A DNA stretch of 10,766 nt from Hyphomicrobium sp. (lineage in GTDB: Bacteria; Pseudomonadota; Alphaproteobacteria; Rhizobiales; Hyphomicrobiaceae). Shown piece after piece: positions 8,451-10,766 of this stretch. The number at the start of each line of letters is the position of its first letter. Position 1 is the stretch's first letter. The stretch is from the NCBI GenBank assembly GCA_030609245.1, contig JAUWCP010000063.1, forward strand, positions 1-10,766. Direction: 5' to 3'. Under the pieces are notes generated by a model, which saw nothing but the letters and a program-made list of their open reading frames with translations, had not been told where the DNA came from and did not search any database. The translations under genes and the position numbers were made by a program.

Positions 8451-8933
8451 CTAAAACGGAATCTCGTCGTCGAGCTGCTTGTCGAAGCCGCCCTTCGCTG
8501 ATCCGCCTTTGGCGCCCTCGCTAACCCCGTTGTCGGAGCCATAGCCAGCCTGGCCGCTCTCCTGCATGCCAGCACTCGAATTGCGCCCGTCAAGCATGGT
8601 GAGGGAGCCGCTATAGCCCTGCAGCACGACTTCGGTCGTGTAGCGATCCTGACCCGATTGGTCCTGCCACTTGCGGGTCTGCAACTGCCCCTCGACGAAA
8701 ATCTTCGAACCCTTCTTGAGGTATTGCTCCACCACTCGGCACAAGTTTTCGTTGAAGATGACAACGGAGTGCCACTCCGTCTTCTCGCGCCGCTCGCCCG
8801 TTGCCTTGTCGCGCCATGTATCGCTGGTCGCAATCCGCAAATTGGCAATGGGGCGGCCATCTTGGGTCCGGCGGATCTCGGGATCTCTTCCGAGATTGCC
8901 AATAAGGATCACCTTGTTCACGGAACCGGCCAT
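8451..8933 (-). CDS. ssb: Single-stranded DNA-binding protein SSB
   Basis: SSB coats single-stranded DNA in replication, repair and recombination and recruits partners through its C-terminal tip. The 160 residues include an OB-fold at 1-115, opening SVNKVILIGNLGRDPEIR, with aromatic DNA-contact residues W40, W54, F60 and W89 (TEWHSVVIF, EGQLQTRKWQDQ). A Gly/Ser-rich flexible linker covers about 117-153, and the tip is DDEIPF, the conserved acidic partner-binding motif. I chose the ATG at 8933: AAGGAG (8942-8947) lies 8 nt before it, while the in-frame GTG at 8942 runs into that site. It converges on the CDF gene. Its upstream gap holds a LexA box at 9170-9184, so SOS control is plausible. The usual divergent uvrA neighbour is not there. 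Confidence 0.98.
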   Translation of the reverse strand: MAGSVNKVILIGNLGRDPEIRRTQDGRPIANLRIATSDTWRDKATGERREKTEWHSVVIFNENLCRVVEQYLKKGSKIFVEGQLQTRKWQDQSGQDRYTTEVVLQGYSGSLTMLDGRNSSAGMQESGQAGYGSDNGVSEGAKGGSAKGGFDKQLDDEIPF

Positions 8934-8941
8934 GCGTTGCA

Positions 8942-8947
8942 CTCCTT
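8942..8947 (-). promoter_or_regulatory. Ribosome binding site of ssb
   Basis: AAGGAG on the minus strand, 8 nt before the ATG at 8933. It overlaps the alternative in-frame GTG at 8940-8942 and so rules that start out. Confidence 0.85.
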
Positions 8948-9169
8948 AGCCATCAATCTATGGGCGCTCCAATTCTTGATTGGCACGCCGCGCGTATTGC
9001 TCTTCATGGTGACCCCGGCATCTCAACCAGAACGGCCGCCACCTCATGTCGACTCAATGCCCACCCTAGTCCGACGGAACTGCCCCGCCTTCGCCAGCGG
9101 CTTGCTTGTCCACGTCTTTCCGGCAGACACGTGAGCGACAATAGGCTTGCGGCCCCAACGGGGTCGTAT

Positions 9170-9184
9170 GTTCTACTTATGTTC
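9170..9184. promoter_or_regulatory. LexA (SOS) box, alphaproteobacterial type
   Basis: GTTC-TACTTAT-GTTC is an exact GTTC-N7-GTTC direct repeat, the LexA site known from Alphaproteobacteria such as Rhodobacter and Sinorhizobium. On the plus strand a perfect TATAAT (9185-9190) touches its end, though no good -35 lies upstream. On the minus strand TTGCCA (9210-9215) - 18 nt - AATTAT (9186-9191) would place the transcript start inside the box, heading to ssb. LexA bound here would block either promoter. In related genomes the ssb-uvrA gap commonly carries such a box. Confidence 0.75.
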
Positions 9185-9185
9185 T

Positions 9186-9215
9186 ATAATTAAGGCAGCG
9201 TGATGATATTGGCAA
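9186..9215 (-). promoter_or_regulatory. Candidate promoter towards ssb
   Basis: TTGCCA (9210-9215, five of six to TTGACA) and AATTAT (9186-9191, four of six to TATAAT) with 18-nt spacing. The predicted start falls in the LexA box. The match is moderate and the leader to ssb would be long. Confidence 0.35.
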
Positions 9216-9261
9216 GGGCCAATCGCACGAGCCGCCTTAAGAGAGGCGCAAGCCGCGCAAT

Positions 9262-10617
9262 CTACCGGCCCCGTTCCTGTTCTGCCTTATCTGCTAGGTG
9301 TCGCATCAACGAAGCGGGCGTCGTCTTGGAGGCCGGGCAGTTTGAGCTGCGCAGCACGTCATATACGGCCACTATGTCTCCGCGAAACTGCGGCTCCGTT
9401 GCGCGTCGGGCAACGCCCGTTGCAACGGACCCATCCGCCCAACGCGCGCTGCACATGAGCCCTGTCAAGTAGGCGGTAAGATCCGCCGAATAAGTATCGG
9501 CCGGCTGCAGCGGCGACATGCCGACCCAGCTTTGCCAGTGCAGCTCGTGTTCGCTGCCCTTCCACTTCGTGCTTTCGCGATCGTCAAGCACACCTGCCAA
9601 CTTCTCGCGCATGCGTGCACGAACCTCCTCGTCGGAGATTTCATCGATCACGTCATTGAGCGTCGATTTATCATCATCGTCCAAAGGCTCGATCGTGAGC
9701 TCGGACAGATCGGTCAGACCGCTCGCCTCCCACGCGGGCGGCACCGTGTTCCAGATGCCAACACCGCGCAGGTCTGCGCCGGCCATCGACATCTCCTTCA
9801 TATCGGCGCCATGGAGTTTGGCTCGCCGCAAGCTCGCCGCAGCCAGGTTCGCATTTCGCAACCGGGTCCCCTGCAGATGCGCGAAGTTAAGCACGGCACC
9901 TTGCATCGCCGCACCTGAGAAGTCTGCAGCTTGCAATTTGGCGCCGCTTAGATTCGCGCCACGCAATTCGGCACCGAGGAAATTGGTGCCCTGCCCTGCA
10001 CTGCCCGACAGATCTGCCTTGTCAAGGTGAGCTCCGGTAAAGTCCGTGTCGACGAGGGAGGAATTAGAAAGGTCGGCTCCCTCCAGTCGCGCCTCTTCAA
10101 TCTTTGCGCCCTGCATATCGATCCCCGACATGTGGGCCCCGTCTAAATTCGCGCCCTTGAAGTTGGCATTGCGCGCAGAGGCACATCTGGCGGCGATGCG
10201 GTCTATCTTGTCTTCCAGCGTATCGACCAGCAGGTCGATCTCGGCGCAGGTCAACCACGCGTTCCTTAGGTTTGTGCCGACGAGGCTTGCCCCATCGAGA
10301 CGCGCACCTGTCAAATCCGCGCCCTGCAAATCGGATCGGTCGAGCTTGGCGCGACGAAGATCGCGGCCGCGAAGCTTCAGCGTCTTCTCGTCTTCGTTGA
10401 CATCGGACTCATCAACGAGGTCAGCATCGGCGACAACTAGGTTGCGGGGGAAAACACCGAACAAGCTCTCATCAGCGGACGCTGCAAGAAAGGGTAGCGC
10501 GAAACCGGTATCCGCCCGCGCGCCCTTCTCGTCACCTGCCCAGGCCAGCAGTTCCCGGCTCGCCTTGTCGAGCGCCTCGCCCGGCACTGTCGCCGCGAAA
10601 AACGACAAGTAGGCCAA
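9262..10617 (-). CDS. Pentapeptide-repeat protein, N-terminus missing at a sequence junction
   Basis: The readable frame covers 451 residues. Residues 1-80 resemble the part that follows the membrane helices in large Hyphomicrobiales pentapeptide proteins (FFAATVPGE, then LFGVFPRNLVVADADLV, then LRGRDLRRAKLDRSDL). Pentapeptide A(D/N)LxX repeats, which fold as a right-handed beta-helix, cover about 81-125 and 148-286, split by a helical insert. A conserved C-terminal region (about 300-451) includes LMCSARWADGSVATGVARRA and FRGDIVAVYDVLRSSNCPA. The only start available is a TTG at 10617 without a ribosome site, in the middle of a conserved block, and the upstream DNA is foreign DnaE sequence. 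I therefore think this is a full gene cut at the join and not a real 451-residue protein. Homologues have a multi-pass membrane N-terminus as I recall. Molecular function is unknown. It lies upstream of ssb in the same direction. Confidence 0.85.
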   Translation of the reverse strand: MAYLSFFAATVPGEALDKASRELLAWAGDEKGARADTGFALPFLAASADESLFGVFPRNLVVADADLVDESDVNEDEKTLKLRGRDLRRAKLDRSDLQGADLTGARLDGASLVGTNLRNAWLTCAEIDLLVDTLEDKIDRIAARCASARNANFKGANLDGAHMSGIDMQGAKIEEARLEGADLSNSSLVDTDFTGAHLDKADLSGSAGQGTNFLGAELRGANLSGAKLQAADFSGAAMQGAVLNFAHLQGTRLRNANLAAASLRRAKLHGADMKEMSMAGADLRGVGIWNTVPPAWEASGLTDLSELTIEPLDDDDKSTLNDVIDEISDEEVRARMREKLAGVLDDRESTKWKGSEHELHWQSWVGMSPLQPADTYSADLTAYLTGLMCSARWADGSVATGVARRATEPQFRGDIVAVYDVLRSSNCPASKTTPASLMRHLADKAEQERGR

Positions 10618-10622
10618 CCCTC
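10614..10622. other. Junction of two unrelated sequences
   Basis: To the left lies GC-rich alphaproteobacterial DNA in the pentapeptide-gene frame. To the right lies AT-rich DNA in a different frame coding a clostridial-type DnaE. The switch falls within a few bases of FTVVEG in one frame and AYLSFFAATVPGE in the other. No inverted repeat, target duplication, att-like core or transposase is seen. The exact base cannot be fixed by eye. Confidence 0.8.
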
Positions 10623-10766
10623 TACTACAGTAAAATTTACTAAACTTTGATTTATATCGGGAGGTAATATTTCAATAGACATATTCCGGCATTCTTTTAT
10701 ATACAAAGCTACCTTATCGTTGTTTCCCATAATACTGGTAAGCAAAGAAGCCATGTATTCTATGGT
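10619..10766 (-). CDS. dnaE: DNA polymerase III alpha subunit (DnaE) fragment, Firmicutes-like
   Basis: About 49 residues read in one frame from the window edge: TIEYMASLLTSIMGNND, then KVALYIKECRNMSIEILPPD, then INQSLVNFTVVEG. This is the DnaE1 block usually written MAALLTSVMGNTDKVAxYIxECRRMGIEVLPPDVNxS, from the central part of the polymerase (after the palm catalytic region). It extends the leading- and lagging-strand DNA in replication. Both ends are missing: the N-terminal part lies beyond the window, and the C-terminal part is cut at the junction, where the next conserved IRFGL block should come but unrelated sequence follows out of frame. G+C is 46 of 146 bases, far below the rest of the window. 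The wording of the block and the base composition suggest a clostridial or related Firmicute. The family call is strong; the taxon is inferred. Confidence 0.85.

Larger units (their letters stand above)
8934..9261. other. Gap upstream of ssb, no convincing gene
   Basis: These 328 bases lie between the pentapeptide-gene stop and the ssb start. They hold the ssb ribosome site (8942-8947), the LexA box (9170-9184), a perfect plus-strand TATAAT (9185-9190) and a small GC hairpin beside the box (CCCC-AAC-GGGG, near 9153-9163). Short frames exist, such as a minus-strand ATG near 9019 overlapping ssb, but none has a good ribosome site or a recognisable product. If transcription starts near the LexA box, ssb has a leader of roughly 245 nt. 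Confidence 0.5.

Noticed and set aside
8180..8902. Long minus-strand frame overlapping ssb and the CDF tail
   Set aside because: Arg/Ser-rich shadow frame of two certain genes.
9200..9472. Plus-strand 90-codon frame just after the LexA box and TATAAT, with AAGG before its ATG
   Set aside because: It lies antisense to the well-supported end of the pentapeptide gene, its product resembles nothing (and not UvrA), and the ribosome site would lie upstream of the predicted transcript start.
10437..10618. Continuation of the DnaE frame past the junction to a stop at 10437
   Set aside because: The residues are Arg/Cys-rich out-of-frame reading of the pentapeptide gene and have no DnaE similarity.
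10600..10766. Insertion sequence or prophage edge as the cause of the right-hand junction
   Set aside because: No transposase, integrase, terminal inverted repeat or target duplication is visible, and DnaE is a core replication gene rather than typical cargo.

Overview
The window looks like chromosomal DNA from an alphaproteobacterium, probably of the Hyphomicrobiales (Rhizobiales) type. It is GC-rich, all its main proteins read as alphaproteobacterial versions, and it holds a LexA site of the direct-repeat form GTTC-N7-GTTC that is typical of that class. The order ssb - gyrA - coaD - cyclophilin - cyclophilin matches, from memory, a block common in that order. The exact genus cannot be read from the sequence.

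From left to right: the start of an exported TPR-type protein runs off the left edge (minus strand). A 20-bp perfect palindrome follows, then arsM (arsenite methyltransferase, minus). Next comes a minus-strand housekeeping run: a cytoplasmic cyclophilin, an exported cyclophilin, coaD (CoA biosynthesis) and gyrA (gyrase A). A 317-bp divergent gap separates gyrA from two plus-strand genes: an exported PRC-barrel protein with an amphipathic 22-residue helical repeat and a Pro-rich tail, and a ZnT9-like cation diffusion facilitator with a histone-like basic tail. The transporter converges on ssb (minus). A 328-bp gap with an SOS box separates ssb from a large pentapeptide-repeat gene (minus).

The strongest anomaly is at the right edge. 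The last ~148 bases encode, in one clean frame, about 49 residues of a Firmicutes-like replicative DNA polymerase III alpha subunit (DnaE) in AT-rich DNA (46 G/C in the last 146 bases, 32%). This stretch is joined abruptly and out of frame to a pentapeptide-repeat gene that has lost its N-terminal membrane half. No transposase, integrase or att-like repeat is seen at the join, so the simplest reading is a chimeric (mis-assembled) join of two organisms near 10614-10622. Genuine recombination cannot be excluded from this window.

No new multi-gene defence, mobile or biosynthetic system is evident. Points worth following up are the SOS promoter with no uvrA beside it, the PRC/LEA-like envelope protein, the GyrA quinolone-region residues, the transporter tail, and overlapping hairpins between gyrA and coaD.
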